NCBI RefSeq assembly: GCF_004571075.1
Contig: NZ_SPQP01000009.1
Span: forward strand, 62,001 to 126,000
Reading direction: 5' to 3'
Length of the DNA stretch: 64,000 nt
Origin: Blastococcus sp. TF02A-35
Lineage (GTDB): Bacteria; Actinomycetota; Actinomycetes; Mycobacteriales; Geodermatophilaceae
The notes beneath the pieces were generated by a model. The model saw only the letters and a list, made by a program, of their open reading frames with translations. It was not told the DNA's origin and did no database searches. This document shows positions 63,738 through 64,000 of this stretch, piece by piece. The position numbers and the translations under genes are program-made. The stretch's first letter is position 1, and every line of letters starts with the position of its first letter.

Positions 63738-64000
63738 TGGAGACCAGGGCGCTGCTCGCCGAGGCCACGCAGCGGCTCACCGCCGCCGGCGTGGAGTCCC
63801 CGCGCGTCGACGCCGAGCTGCTCCTGGGCCACGTCGTCGGCCGGTCGCGCGCCGGCCTGTTCACCCTCGACGAGGTGGACGACGACGCCGCGGAGCGCTT
63901 CGGCGCCCTGCTGGACCAGCGCGCCGACCGGGTCCCGCTCCAGCACCTGACCGGCCGCGCGGCCTTCCGGCACCTCGAGCTCGCCGTCGGGCCCGGGGTC
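63738..64000 (+). CDS. prmC: Release-factor glutamine methyltransferase PrmC (N-terminal part, cut by window end)
   Basis: The first 87 residues: GTG start, VETRALLAEATQRLTAAGVE, SPRVDAELLLGHVVGRSRAG, VPLQHLTGRAAFRHLELAVG, reaching the VGPGV that precedes the catalytic domain. It methylates the GGQ Gln of release factors. The frame runs off the window. Confidence 0.9.

Noticed and set aside
1-64000. Insertion sequences, prophage, integrase sites, CRISPR arrays, defence islands
   Set aside because: Searched by eye on both strands; none of the hallmark genes, terminal repeats or direct repeats were found.

Overview
The window is a very GC-rich chromosomal segment from an actinobacterium. It carries a WhiB1-type protein, a PdtaS-type kinase, a SigR/RsrA redox switch, a Kgd-type 2-oxoglutarate enzyme, nickel superoxide dismutase and the 24-residue ribosomal protein bL37. 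Gene content and style suggest Geodermatophilaceae (Blastococcus, Modestobacter, Geodermatophilus), but that family call is inference. No transposase, integrase, phage gene, CRISPR array or obvious defence island is visible, and no gap between genes exceeds about 280 bases. This is mostly ordinary core and house-keeping chromosome.

Layout. 1-3900: the end of a cytochrome P450 with its ferredoxin, a small acetyltransferase, a VOC protein, a divergent XRE regulator/methionine aminopeptidase pair and proline dehydrogenase. 3976-9204: transsulfuration (cystathionine beta-synthase and cystathionine gamma-synthase, reverse strand), then an aldo/keto reductase, a xylulokinase and a small lysine-rich protein. 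9227-15398: HisN, DUF2795, a DUF2087 regulator with a partner of unknown function, RsgA, AroA and an aldehyde dehydrogenase. 15538-18416: an HMCES/YedK-type protein, a membrane spermidine-synthase-like protein and YbaK. 18485-24964: sigR-rsrA, bL37, a degenerate biotin-carboxylase-like protein, a free biotinyl domain, pdtaS, whiB1 and a lipid kinase. This order matches the Rv3218-Rv3223c region of Mycobacterium tuberculosis. 25058-30352: small membrane and HAD proteins, phosphatidylethanolamine synthesis (pssA, psd), Ni-SOD with its protease, and an RmlC-type epimerase. 30406-44371: malic enzyme, RtcB, a reverse-strand string ending at kgd, an ankyrin protein, an ABC exporter, a universal stress protein, a class III cyclase and an ABC-F protein. 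44358-50957: an MFS transporter and a fatty-acyl-CoA ligase/PhaE-like/PhaC/acetyltransferase operon, an SDR and a hydrolase. 51081-64000: RidA, tRNA-Arg(CCG), a DUF305/DUF3105 pair, then argS-lysA-hom-thrC-thrB, rho, rpmE, prfA and prmC (cut by the window edge), the standard actinobacterial order.

Genes within operons usually overlap by 4 bases (ATGA or GTGA), which points to translational coupling. Many first genes have a TAnnnT -10 box only 6-10 bases before the start codon and no ribosome binding site, so leaderless mRNAs appear common. Convergent gene pairs are separated by strong GC-rich hairpins without U-tracts.

The observations most worth following are: a two-promoter, two-start arrangement at sigR; a carboxylase-like gene that kept only its N-terminal domain beside a lone biotinyl protein; a perfect 24-base palindrome just before prfA; a palindrome between bL37 and the carboxylase-like gene; and an 80-base out-of-phase overlap inside the PHA operon.
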